From positions 1,922,001 to 1,986,000 of the forward strand of contig OZ345353.1 of assembly GCA_977006965.1 (NCBI GenBank): a DNA stretch of 64,000 nt. The letters run 5' to 3'. The position numbers and the translations under genes were made by a program. Below, in pieces: positions 34,280 to 44,292 of the stretch (its first letter is position 1; each line of letters starts with the position of its first letter). Source of the DNA: Phymatolithon calcareum. Lineage: Eukaryota; Rhodophyta; Florideophyceae; Hapalidiales. The notes below the pieces were generated by a model. That model had not been told where the DNA came from. It worked only from the letters and a program-made list of their open reading frames with translations, and did not search any database.

Positions 34280-34613
34280 GTGGAATTTACTTCGAACATT
34301 TCTGGTGAATACCTATTTACATCATCATAGTTCAGAAAAATGGTAGGATTCAGACTGTGGCCATCTGAATTGGGCCGTTGTACACAGTATTGTGATTTGA
34401 TTCTACAAAGCCGACCGCTGCTCTCCCTTACTAGACGATACGTCTGCATCATCGAGATGTGACAGTATCCGGATGCGTAACACAGTGTCAGCGACTTCTC
34501 GAAGCTTCTACGTTCCTCGCCAACAGTTGTAGCAAAGGATATTTCTATCGATCCGGTCGAATATAATCTGCCACAACACCTACGCACATCTTGCTATCCA
34601 ACCAAATCTCAAC

Positions 34614-35975
34614 ATGAAGACTGTTTTCAAGCTTGCATTCCTTCTCATCTTAGCACATGGGTATCCCGTTGATGAGACTGAACGCCAACTTGGGTCCCTT
34701 TCTGATTTCTTTGGGGGCTTCGACCAGGGCACAGCTGATAGTGACAATCAACCTGGGAACGGTGACTCAGTACCCCCGCCTGCACCCGCACCTGCCCCCG
34801 CCCCCGGCGCCGCCTTTGGATTGAATCCGAATGCTGGTGTATTTGGCCCTTTCTTCGCAGAACCGCAAGCCTCCTCTCCGGGTCCGTCAGCGTCACCAAG
34901 TCCGTCGATCTCCTCTTCTTCGATTCCGTCCCCGTCTGCGTCAGTTTCTCCGAGCCCCTCTCCGGAGAAAAAGAAGAAAAAGAAGAAGAAGGCATCTCCA
35001 ACACCAAGTCCTTCAAATTCCAAGACCCCCAAGCAGCAGTCTGCCCAGAATACAAGGGCTCGTGGGCCAGCACCTGCCCCGAGTACAATGCGTCCGATTA
35101 CGCTTGAGGAGGATTCCAATGGAAAGAGGGAGACTAAACGAACATTCCAATTGGCGGAGATGGAGGATGACCCTGCAAAATTCTACGATCCATCTAAGTC
35201 GGGACCACAGCTTACTTTCAAGTTCAAGACCGTATATCCAGAAGATAGTCTCACCACATGCTTTCCAGATACGTACATGGGCACTGAGATTTGGGTCTTC
35301 GACTGCGGTGATGACGAGTCTGTGGCGGACGAGAACTTTGCAAAACGCCGCTGTACACAGGTGGCAACGGACGGGTCCGCATGCTATCCTCTCACATCCG
35401 ACGAGGAGGGTACCAGGGGGCGAGTCGACAACCTAGAGGTTGACAAGCTTTACTTTGCTGTGCTTGCTGCATACCCATTGACAGGGCAGACGGAGACATT
35501 CTCAATAATGTTGGGAATTCAACAGGTTGCAGAACCGATGGAGCTACAGCGTGGCCAAAAATTGAGGCTGCAATTGAGCGATTTCGAAAGTGACAATTAT
35601 GTGTTTTATGACCCCAGCGAATCCGGCTACCAGAAGAACTTCCGGTTTTCTGCGAGCAAAGAGGGTTACGTTACCTTTCTTGATACATGCTTCAACGGCA
35701 ATGCGGGAGGAACATGGATGGAAACAAAGATAAGTTTGTACACGTGCGACGGTCCTGGTCCATATTTCTTACAAGAGCGAAGGTTCCGAAATCGGCGTTG
35801 CACTCCTTACACAGGCGGAAAGGATAGGACGTGTCTCGGGCACGATGACGGCGAAGCATCCGCAACTCGCGCGAAGATCACGAATCTTATTCCGGAAAAT
35901 ACATACTTTGCTGTACTGAAGGCTTCTATAGTTGACAAACAGCCTACCCAAGCTACTATAAGGTGGGATAAGTAG
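34614..35975 (+). CDS. Secreted Pro/Ser-rich protein with two tandem C-terminal domains
   Basis: 453 residues, intronless. The signal peptide is about 1-16 (MKTVFKLAFLLILAHG). A short conserved linker is followed by a low-complexity zone to about 165: PAPAPAPAP, then Ser/Pro repeats, an eight-lysine run and more Ser-Pro. This is typical of wall or matrix proteins carrying O-glycans. Two copies of an about 130-residue, Cys-containing domain follow. Each has F-x-S/D-D/N...FYDPS.SG near its start, a central TCF, a basic RRCT and a closing YFAVL (about 185-310 and 325-453). The paired cysteines suggest disulfides. I do not recognise the family; a beta-sandwich binding domain is an inference. The upstream region and 5' end are duplicated in inverted form at 33249-33785. 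Confidence 0.75.
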   Translation: MKTVFKLAFLLILAHGYPVDETERQLGSLSDFFGGFDQGTADSDNQPGNGDSVPPPAPAPAPAPGAAFGLNPNAGVFGPFFAEPQASSPGPSASPSPSISSSSIPSPSASVSPSPSPEKKKKKKKKASPTPSPSNSKTPKQQSAQNTRARGPAPAPSTMRPITLEEDSNGKRETKRTFQLAEMEDDPAKFYDPSKSGPQLTFKFKTVYPEDSLTTCFPDTYMGTEIWVFDCGDDESVADENFAKRRCTQVATDGSACYPLTSDEEGTRGRVDNLEVDKLYFAVLAAYPLTGQTETFSIMLGIQQVAEPMELQRGQKLRLQLSDFESDNYVFYDPSESGYQKNFRFSASKEGYVTFLDTCFNGNAGGTWMETKISLYTCDGPGPYFLQERRFRNRRCTPYTGGKDRTCLGHDDGEASATRAKITNLIPENTYFAVLKASIVDKQPTQATIRWDK

Positions 35976-36028
35976 TTCAGTTCTTCTGAATTAATGCCGA
36001 ATTTATAAAGATCAGGGGTCGTCCCAAG

Positions 36029-36540
36029 TCAATTTTTCGCTATTGCTTCCAGTGGAGCTGTGCGCCAGGCTCCAAAAGAACCCGACGCCTCATGGGAGAG
36101 AAAAGCCCAAGAGAGGAGAGAGAAGAAAAGAGCGGGAGAGACTAGACAGAAAGAGGAGAAAAGAAGGACAAGCCAACAAAACCCCCAATAGATAGGTGAC
36201 ACCAGACAGAGTAAACCGAAGTTGTCCCCCCCGAGCGAGGTTCCGTTTTTGGAGCCGCGCAAGATGTCCCCCCAAGTGGGTTTCCGTTGAAGGCCCCCCG
36301 AAGTTGTCCCCCCGAGCGAGCCTCCGTTGACGAACGCCACCCTCCAAGTGGCCCCCGGGGGCGAGAGCGAGGCCTCGTTGAAGAGCCTCCCGAAGTTGTC
36401 CCCCCGAAAGAGCACTCGTTGAAGAGCGCCTACCTGTAGCTGTCCCCCCGAGCGAGCTCTCGTTGAAGAGCACACCCCCTGATGTTAAGAGCCCACAGAA
36501 GTTGTCCCCCGAGAGGGCTTCCCTTTATTAGCCCCCCGGA
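36029..36540 (-). repeat. GC-rich imperfect repeats, pentapeptide-like on the minus strand
   Basis: A motif of the type GAAGTTGTCCCCCCGAGCGAG, followed by about 15-25 nt ending CGTTGAAGAGC, recurs five or six times on the plus strand. On the minus strand it translates to variants of LFNESSLGGDNFG, a pattern close to pentapeptide repeats but split over frames by indels. One frame (36475-36029) ends in a hydrophobic stretch near GFCWLVLLFSSFCLV. It could be a decayed repeat-protein gene or a minisatellite. Confidence 0.5.
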
Positions 36541-36590
36541 AGTTATGCGAGCGCGCCGAGAAGACCTCCGACTGCGGAGGTTTGCCCTAC

Positions 36591-36786
36591 TCGGCAATTT
36601 TTACTGCGAAGAAGAAGAACGTAGCAAGTGATGGATACTAGAGTTGGAGATGATGGAGATGAGTGCAGCAATTGTGATTTGGGAACATAATTGTTACACA
36701 GGGTAGTTACTGAGACCCAAGCTGCTCTGTTGTTGGTGAATACCGGCGTTGAGGGCTTGTAAAATAAAAACATACAATTTCCCCCC
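36591..36786. repeat. 196-bp dispersed repeat, copy 1
   Basis: Identical by eye to 38433-38628, from TCGGCAATTTTTACTGCG to ...ACAATTTCCCCCC. No TG...CA ends and no terminal inverted repeats, so neither an LTR nor a classical MITE. AAAATAAAAACATACAATTT near its end resembles a retroelement tail. Confidence 0.9.
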
Positions 36787-36929
36787 CAGACAGAGTAAGC
36801 ATGTAGACTTCGGCGTCGTCCTCCGGGGACGACCCTGGCTTGGCCGCCGACCTTGAGATAGGCGCGCGAAAAGGGTAAAAGGGACGTTCAGCGCGAATGT
36901 CACCGAACTGGTTTGTACGGCGAAACGGT

Positions 36930-37060
36930 TACGTTCAAGAAGGGTGGGAAGAACTTCGACTCCGTGTGGTCGAAGGAACGTGCAGGCGAAGTTGAGCGTG
37001 CTGCGATCCGAGCATTCGAGCCGAAATCCAAAGAACAGCCCACCTCCTTTTACTCAGAGG
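36930..37060. repeat. Fourth partial copy of the dispersed segment
   Basis: The block GAAGTTGAGCGTGC...CATTCGAGCCGAAATCCAAAGAAC is also found at 1050-1110 and 17360-17420 within segmental copies A and C, with looser similarity upstream. It shows that the segment has spread beyond the two large duplicates. Confidence 0.6.
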
Positions 37061-37204
37061 AAGGAACTAACTACCTTATATACTACAAACTACGCAGAAG
37101 ACGGCGATGCAGCGCATATACACACGACAGACACGTTCCCGTATGGCCCATCAGATCATCTACTATGATACGAGCAGCATGACTATCGCGATCCGAGTTG
37201 TGCG

Positions 37205-38131
37205 TCATACAGTCGCGAGAGGAAAAAGCGACCGTCTTGAGACAGCGACAAAACAGCGGGCCCGACAGGCTCCCTTCCTACACACAATGTCCTCCCTGAT
37301 TCTGGACTCGACCAGCTCGACCAGTTTGAAAACAGTCGCCTTGAATATTGTCACCGAAAACACGTCCTCATGCTTCGAAAATGCTCGCAGTTTTCGGTTT
37401 GTGACATGTGCCACCGGCAACGACAAAGCAGTAGTGAGTAGAATGAAGTCATACATCGCCTTCTCCTTCGCCGCGCGGCACGAGAGATTCGGGAATTCGC
37501 TAAACTCGCCCATGGTGCCTCGGCGCAGAAACGACTGGGGACGTCGCAAACTCCCATGTGCGTACCGTCGCTCGTTAAGAGACGGTATACTTTGCGTGGT
37601 AAAAGAAGCAATATGATTTTCCCCCTCGAGATCTCTTCTGTGAGACCAGAGGTAGGTTTTAGAGTTTTGCTCACTATGCCACTTTTAGCGGAATGGAGCT
37701 TTTGGGTTCCGATTGAGTCCTCGTGGCTCGCCAGAAGTGTTGACCCAAGCGTCAGCAGATGCGCTAGTAGCACTATAATAAAAATTTCTTCTGCTCCTTT
37801 GGAGTCGCCGCAACAGATGAAGGATATTGCGAAAAATTCATTTCATTCCGTAGCTTGTGCACTGTACCTCTAGCAGATGCTGCTCACTTCGTCCTGAAAG
37901 GCAGGTCTTCAGGTGGCTGTATGGGTTGGTGAAGCCTTCTCCCTTTTCGAAGGCAATTTCCCCAGTTTCTTTGCAGTTTTCACCGCGGGGACAGGCATAG
38001 ACGCTGTGCACCACGTTCTGACGAACCACATTGGCACGTCGAGAAGCGATATCCTTCTCAACGTTGCTTCTCTTCTTGATAAGGAGCTCAACAACCTCCC
38101 GATGAGTCAGTTTATGTCCAAGACCTGCCAT
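37205..38131 (-). mobile_element. hAT-like transposase remnant with BED-type finger
   Basis: Two minus-strand pieces in the same frame. 38131-37838 carries a BED-like Cys/His cluster (CPRGENC, then GFTNPYSHLKTC). 37549-37205 carries AMYDFILLTTALSLPVAHV and VFKLVELVES, which resemble the segment after the BED finger in hAT-family transposases of algae and oomycetes (pattern recognition only). Stops separate the pieces and the catalytic region is absent. It is dead DNA, flanked on both sides by the 196-bp repeat. Confidence 0.5.
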
Positions 38132-38432
38132 CTTGCAAACAAAGTATCGAGGTCCGTAAGCTTCTCAAGTCGCCTCGCGATAGAATCAATGTGATGCAAG
38201 CGCGAAATATGATATTAGCTGTCCACTGCTTGTTTCAGGGTGCATGGCGAGTAAGACTGGTGAAACCACCGTGCAAACGTGGCTGCGCTCTTTCGGCAGC
38301 CGGAGCTCACTGAGGGAGCACGGCAGCATTTTGGCCCGAAAATTATTTGGTTTATTTTGGCTCATAATATTATGCTGCTGCGCTTTCCCAGTGCTAACGT
38401 CCAATACAACGCAGCGTGAGAACACAAGCTGA

Positions 38433-38628
38433 TCGGCAATTTTTACTGCGAAGAAGAAGAACGTAGCAAGTGATGGATACTAGAGTTGGAGATGATGGAG
38501 ATGAGTGCAGCAATTGTGATTTGGGAACATAATTGTTACACAGGGTAGTTACTGAGACCCAAGCTGCTCTGTTGTTGGTGAATACCGGCGTTGAGGGCTT
38601 GTAAAATAAAAACATACAATTTCCCCCC
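38433..38628. repeat. 196-bp dispersed repeat, copy 2
   Basis: Identical to copy 1. CCAATACAACGCA occurs at 38401-38413 just before it and again at 38627-38639 at its end. This is a 13-nt direct repeat consistent with a target duplication around a 213-bp insertion that includes 19 extra bases on the left. Confidence 0.85.
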
Positions 38629-39769
38629 AATACAACGCACGGTTTATTGGCCTTCGCATGAATACGTATTGTAATACGACTGCTTCCCCCCAAAAGAGCT
38701 CCAATAGTAATATATTGCAATTTATTTTACGGCTGAATATTGTAATCAACCCCTGCTCATCTCCTTGGAGTCGATCTTGAACACGGTCGCCAACTACTTT
38801 CGCCATCGCGGACTTGACGTCCTCTTCGTTCCAATATGCCTTATTAATTCTGGGAAAGAAAATAGCCTCAAAGATCATGGGCTCATTCGGCTGCGATTAT
38901 CGCTTAAGGTATTCTTTGCGTGAGACCAAAGCCATTCTATTTCAGACACCGACCCCAGAATAAAATCGCAGTTAATGTAATTTTGTGATAGCGAGGTAGG
39001 CTTGGAGACTGCCTGCCTTGACAGACTTTAGGAAGATCTGCGGTTTTATTCGAAAACATAAAACCGAAATTTTGGCGACTTTGCTTTCACGGCGTCCAAC
39101 GGTCTAGCTCCCCAGAGAAGGCGAGCAATGTCGCGCTTATCCTTACTAGAGTTCCCGGACACCGTCCAGTAACTCTTAGGAACATCCTCCCGGATAAGCA
39201 CCCCTTGCTGGAGAACCGGATTGCCGTAGTTGTAGCCGTGCGATAGCTTCACTACTACTACAAAAGACTATGAAGGGTGGGTGGGTGGTCAACAAAAAAA
39301 AAGCGGGCTGCCAACTCGAAAAGCTCACCTGTCTAGCCTTCGCCGAGAAATCAGATATCGCACGAGTCCTTGTGGAAAAAGGACAGCCGGTGTACCAAAG
39401 AGCTCCTTACGCTGTTCGCTGCCTTACGCGCGGTTCACGTCTCGGTTCAGGCACGTTCCGAAGTGCGTGCCTCCGTGTGAACGCGTCTGCAAGCTTGCGA
39501 TGCGTGTGCTGGAGATCAAGGTTTCTTCGGCGTCCTGCTTGATATAGGCATTTCGATCGGCGAGGCTCGAATTCTGGAGCAGTTGCTGACGACTGTGCGC
39601 GCCGGTGGGACTGTCGTGCAAGATTTTGACTCTGCGCTGTGTAGCGCCGCGTTTTCAGCCGCTGGCGGGTGTGCGCACCTGTGAATATGACGCACAAATT
39701 ATCGGCCGGTCGCAGCGCGGCGCCGCGTGGCACTACCTGATGATAGGGTCGCATGGAGAGCTTCTGGAA
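38629..39769. other. Intergenic, nothing firm
   Basis: A plus-strand frame around 39538-39690 (reading DIGISIGEARILEQLL) looks coding-like but is short and closed on both sides. It may be an exon or debris. Confidence 0.35.
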
Positions 39770-40150
39770 GGCGTTCTTGGCCCGGTCGTCATGCGCCTAA
39801 CGGTTTTTCCAGGCGGCCACCGGTTGTGGCGGCCAGGCGCTTTCGGGCGACTTAGGTTGTCGCGGGAGCGTCTTTGCGCGTAGCGGCTTCTCGAATGCCG
39901 CTGGTTGCGCCTCGAGACGGTGTCGAACGACTTGGCTCGGCATGGGAATCGCGCGCGCGCCGCCGCTCCTTGACTGCCACTGGTTGCGGCTCCAAGACAG
40001 TCTTTGGTGTTGCCGATCAACGCCTGATCCTTGATTGTCACTGGTTGCGGCTCCAAGACAGTCTTTGGTATTGCCGATTAACGCTCGAATGTCATGGCGG
40101 GTGGTCGCTTTCCGGCTGCCACCGACTGTGGCGCCGAGACATAACAATGG
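39770..40150. repeat. Minisatellite with ~60-bp units
   Basis: Five or six imperfect tandem units share the core TGCCACTGGTTGCGGCTCC, followed by AAGACAGTC in the best-conserved ones. The two central units (39975-40095) are nearly identical; outer units have decayed. Confidence 0.75.
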
Positions 40151-41292
40151 GTATCGATCCATGCAGGTCACCGGTGGTAGTTATCTTGTAGAGGTGTGCA
40201 TGCCATCATCGGTGGTCTGCACGCAGAGTATGATCTCAAGAGGTAGGTGATGGCAGGATTGAGGTGGGCAAATCTGAGACGATCGCTGTACCTCCGCACC
40301 GTCTCTGGCCTTGCTGCTCTGACAAAGGGTGTTCTTCGAAAAGGGTACTTTCTGCCGCTGACGACTGACTTCAACTGAGTGCACACAGGTGAAATTGCTT
40401 CCTGTCGATGCTGTAAGTCATCTAGAAGTAAACGGCAAAGCTCCAATTTGAATTGCAATTGGAAACAATGCTCCAATTTCAATTGCAATAGATATAGCTC
40501 CGTGCAATAAATAGAAAATTGCAATTCATTGCAATAAAATTTAATTTGGACGATCCATTGCAATCACCTTTCCTCTGGTCATTCCATCGCTTCCCATATC
40601 TTCAGCAAGAACGAGGCGAACAGAAGATCTCGCGCACGATCATGCGCTAACTGAAATGTCAACCCTTATCACAAAACGAATGCTTTTAGAGCATAGGTTG
40701 ACAGAATACTAAAGATTTGCCTCAAGAAACGAGCATAGGGAGTAGAAATGTTGTGAAAGGAATGATGCTCTCCGGGAAGCCTCCCATGTTCCAAAGAAGA
40801 GACGAGAGCTATCATGAAAGTCACAATCACTCTTTTCCACCATCTATTAATAATCGCCCATTTTATATTTGCGTTTCTCCGACGCAACTAGTGTACAGTG
40901 AGCAGCTGCACTGTTCCCCTTTCCTACTCCAAAGGACTGAACAGAAGCGTCTTTCTTCCCCTCCGTTGATCTCCCAAGAACTTCCCCGACCCGATCGACA
41001 TGAAGTACGTGCTGAAAACCGACGAATGGCTTACGTCACAGTTTGATTGTACCGTATTCATTAGTTATGTACTGAATACGGTATTGGCATTTGCTCGCTT
41101 GTTCCTCTGCGTTTAAACAAGCATATAGAAGTCGGTCAAGCTTTGCCCAAATATCAGGTCCTCTTTATATATCATTGTTCTACGTGAGTTGCCAAGGCTC
41201 GGTGGTTACACTACTGTATGAATAGTGCCAGGAAATACTGTCTGTAGTAAAAAGGTCTAACGTGGTTCAAACTATCGCAGTCGATGCCTTTT
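40151..41292. other. Spacer downstream of calpain-like gene 1
   Basis: Contains three short repeats of CCAATTTGAATTGCAATTGG-like sequence near 40442-40535 and an 11-bp inverted repeat at 41050-41083 (TACCGTATTCA). No gene is recognised. Confidence 0.4.
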
Positions 41293-42765
41293 CTACTGTT
41301 GCTGGGTAGCATTCTTTCGGGGAGGTGGCGGTGGCTCTTTCACAACCCCAAAACTCCTGAAGTAATACTTGAAGGCTAAAACCTCAAGCGCAAATGTGCC
41401 ATCGGGTACCCCCAAGTTGAACGGACGCCACCAGCTGACGTCATATAGCCACACAGTTTCGTCCAGCATGTTCGTGCTCGCTTCCTTGTATCCCCAAGGA
41501 TTGCGAAGAATGACATACCTTGAGCCGTTTCGCTCTGCCCAGCCCAAGATCGTGTAGCAATGCGATGCAACAAGGTTGGCATCGCTGTAGTGAATATTCT
41601 GATCAGACGCAGCTGAGGATGAATATGTACTGGCGGTCATTGGATTGAACGTGCGACCACCCCGACAATTGCTCTGCACAACGTCCCACACCTCATGAAC
41701 AGAATAGTCCGGTGTGCAGTAGTAGCACCGATGTTCGCCAGTCAGCTCTGCTGTTGCCCTGACGCAGTCACCCCACGCGGTCTGCAGAATGTCGGGACGA
41801 TCATGAGAGACGCCAGTTTTGTACTTCGCATACGCTTTTTCGTATACAGCGGGCCATATCTCGCCGCCCTCGCTCGATCGCGCATACATGAAGTTTCCAT
41901 TCGTCGTGAGAGGAAGAGCGTCCGTCACTTCTACTTCTTCGAACACCTTGCCGTGGCTTTCCGGCTGATAAAATCGGATCATATTGGTAAATTGGTTTTG
42001 TCCGCTTCCCGTTGCACGCGTCATATGAACAATGCGATACGGCGTGGCCCACGCAACGGCAGACAGGGCCGCGATAAAATAGCAGTTGGCGACTTGTCCC
42101 TGGATGGGATCGAAGAACTCTGCGGTCTCGTTGAAGAACCTACCAGGATCGCTCCATTGCACAGGGGGCGGTGTTGGTGGCCGCTCCGGTGGCCCTACTG
42201 GTGGTCGAGGCGGCGGTGATGGTGGCTGTGGCCCTTTGCCGTCCGGATCCGGTGCAATCATGCTGACAACTGCTGGAGTGAACACTTGTGCCAGACGATG
42301 CAGCCTCTCGGTTTCCGGGAGTCGAATAGTCAGTTGCAACTTTTGCAGGCCGGCGACTTGAGAATTTTCGACTACAATGTCGCCCACATTCTTGCCATTG
42401 AAATGCTCTGCAAGGTCTGAGAGTGTCTTGATTGCGGTGCAGTCATTTTGTCGATCCTCCAGATCGTTGAATTTCTTCTTTGATTTGACGTCGAGAAGAG
42501 GAGAATGGACACGAATAAGCTCCTTCTTGTCGTTGAGTTGCAGGCCCGTGTAGAGCGGGCCTTTGTAGACGGGGTCGAAGAGTTCTTCGTAGGGAGTGGA
42601 GAAAATGGATTCGAACAAGCGAGGAACATCAGGGACATCCTTCCAAGCAATCTTGCGTCCAGTGATGAATTCTGCCAAAGCGTATGGGTTGATGACACCA
42701 CAGTTCTGCGGTGTTTGAGGGCTAGATTCAGGCATAACTCTTTCCTTTGTCTTATTGTTCGCCAT
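41293..42765 (-). CDS. Calpain-like cysteine protease, copy 1
   Basis: 490 residues, intronless; family C2 (calpain) catalytic core. The N-terminal ~165 residues (PYALAEFITGRKIAW, FDPVYKGPLYTGLQL) are unassigned. A Pro-rich hinge follows at 178-203, then the protease domain. The catalytic triad is visible: Cys228 in QGQVANCYFIAAL, His402 in ASHCYTILGW and Asn422 in LRNPWG. Residues next to the Cys (N-C-Y instead of the usual G/D-C-W) differ from classical calpains. No C2-like or EF-hand domain follows and the protein ends about 70 residues after Asn422, so calcium regulation is not evident. There is no signal peptide; it is probably cytosolic. A paralogue in opposite orientation lies at 58612-60042, similar along the whole length including the 5' UTR. 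Confidence 0.85.
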   Translation of the reverse strand: MANNKTKERVMPESSPQTPQNCGVINPYALAEFITGRKIAWKDVPDVPRLFESIFSTPYEELFDPVYKGPLYTGLQLNDKKELIRVHSPLLDVKSKKKFNDLEDRQNDCTAIKTLSDLAEHFNGKNVGDIVVENSQVAGLQKLQLTIRLPETERLHRLAQVFTPAVVSMIAPDPDGKGPQPPSPPPRPPVGPPERPPTPPPVQWSDPGRFFNETAEFFDPIQGQVANCYFIAALSAVAWATPYRIVHMTRATGSGQNQFTNMIRFYQPESHGKVFEEVEVTDALPLTTNGNFMYARSSEGGEIWPAVYEKAYAKYKTGVSHDRPDILQTAWGDCVRATAELTGEHRCYYCTPDYSVHEVWDVVQSNCRGGRTFNPMTASTYSSSAASDQNIHYSDANLVASHCYTILGWAERNGSRYVILRNPWGYKEASTNMLDETVWLYDVSWWRPFNLGVPDGTFALEVLAFKYYFRSFGVVKEPPPPPRKNATQQQ

Positions 42766-42863
42766 GGTGGAGTTTTTGAAGTCGATTTGTTGATGGGGTT
42801 TTGTTGTTGAAGGTTACCTTCTCTATTTCGCTTCTCGGATGTCTCGAGGTGTTTATATTGCGA
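42766..42863 (-). promoter_or_regulatory. Core promoter and 5' UTR of calpain-like gene 1
   Basis: The ~50 bp before the ATG (AACAACAAAACCCCATCAACAAATCGACTT, broken by few changes) are conserved with copy 2. A TATA-like ATATAAA lies about 90-95 bp upstream (42853-42859), matching the ATATAAG position in copy 2. Confidence 0.45.
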
Positions 42864-44292
42864 ATAAGCGACTCCCGATAGTTACATAAAGTTTCCAGTG
42901 CGTGTTTCTCCAGCTCACAGTCTGTCTTCCATCTTGAGTGGCCTTTGGGCACAAATGCGTTTGGGTGCTTGTTATGGACAGCCGCATGCTGCGTGACCAT
43001 GATATACTAGGAGGTACAGAAGTGCGCAAATTGCACGTAAGAACAGTTGTTGCACTTTGAGCTGAGCTGAGGTAATGAGACGGGTCGGAGTATAGGGAAA
43101 GTCTTTCTTACACTCTATTTTTCGTTCTAGTTTGCACTAGATTTACTCAAGCTGAACAAAGTATGCCCAACTAAATACAGTAGCAATCGAGTTGAACCGT
43201 TCGATATTGATGGCAACGTCATTGTGACGACTATGGAATACGATACACGTGGCAGCTCTCTTATCCTATGGGTATCCGACGTGATCAAGAGATGCACAAG
43301 CGTGTAGAATTAATTGTAAATTACACTAAACTGCCACGAAGCTTGCTTGAATTATGTGTGTATGATAATCCACTCTGGATTGATCTTGCTTGGACCAGGG
43401 GAAAGTTACACTCTTTCCCCTGCTTGGACGTTGTTTCTGTGCTCAATTTGTAGTGCCGGCTTCGAAGTAGATCATCTGACGTCAAATAAAGAAAGATCCT
43501 GTTGCTGTGATACTATTCAATAACGACAATATTATGACCGGCAATAGTTTGCAGAAATTTAAATTTAGTGTCGAACATGAAATTCTGAGTCGTGAAAGAA
43601 AAAATCTGGGCACGACCTATCGGGAGAATGTAAGATTTTTCAGAAACACACGTACTTGTTATGTCCACCTAACAGTGTAACAATTTTAATATTCAGCACT
43701 GGATCATCAAACATTCTGATCGATCCGATCATTGAAGTCTACATAATTGACAATACTATCCCAACATGCTCTACTCTTATGTCGACGGCAAGGATGGTGC
43801 AGCTCCAAGGACAGGGTCTGGCCCATCATCAGAGAAATACTTATGCTCATGGATGATTTCTTGAACTTTCTTTCTCATCTGCGAAAACCTCCCTCCGTCT
43901 ATTCTCTGCATCGAAACGGTGATGTAGGATTGCTTTCTCTCTGGGCCCCTTTTTGTTGTGGGCTTTGATATTCATTCACTTGGACTTGATTTATAATGCA
44001 GGACAAATTCCAAGGTATTTCTGGCTCTTATCTGATCCGATCGATATAATGATGTTCTTCTCAGAAACGTTTCTGCAAGAGTTGAGCTTATCTTTCGTCC
44101 CTCAAGAGCTGCTTAATAATTCTTGGATTTAAGATAAAATGATACGTTGCGAAGGGAGCACATTATGCTGTGGGCAGAAAGATATAGTTACACACCGAAT
44201 ACAACGTATCGGCCACTAAGACAAAGTCTGGGACGCATGGCTGTGCGGAAGTGAAGTTTACAGTGTACTTGAACATGTACCGTACAATCCCA
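42864..44292. other. Intergenic, nothing recognised
   Basis: AT-rich spacer with no supported gene before the RNase H LINE copy. Confidence 0.4.

Noticed and set aside
34748-35436. Alternative frames over the secreted-protein gene
   Set aside because: Products of the Pro/Ser-rich repeat composition; the sense frame has signal peptide and two coherent domains.
36029-36475. 148-residue repeat protein with membrane helix as a real gene
   Set aside because: Repeats jump between frames and the tail is low-complexity; kept only as a repeat.
36591-38628. LTR retrotransposon with 196-bp LTRs
   Set aside because: No TG...CA ends, no primer-binding site or polypurine tract, and the internal sequence resembles a DNA transposon on the opposite strand.
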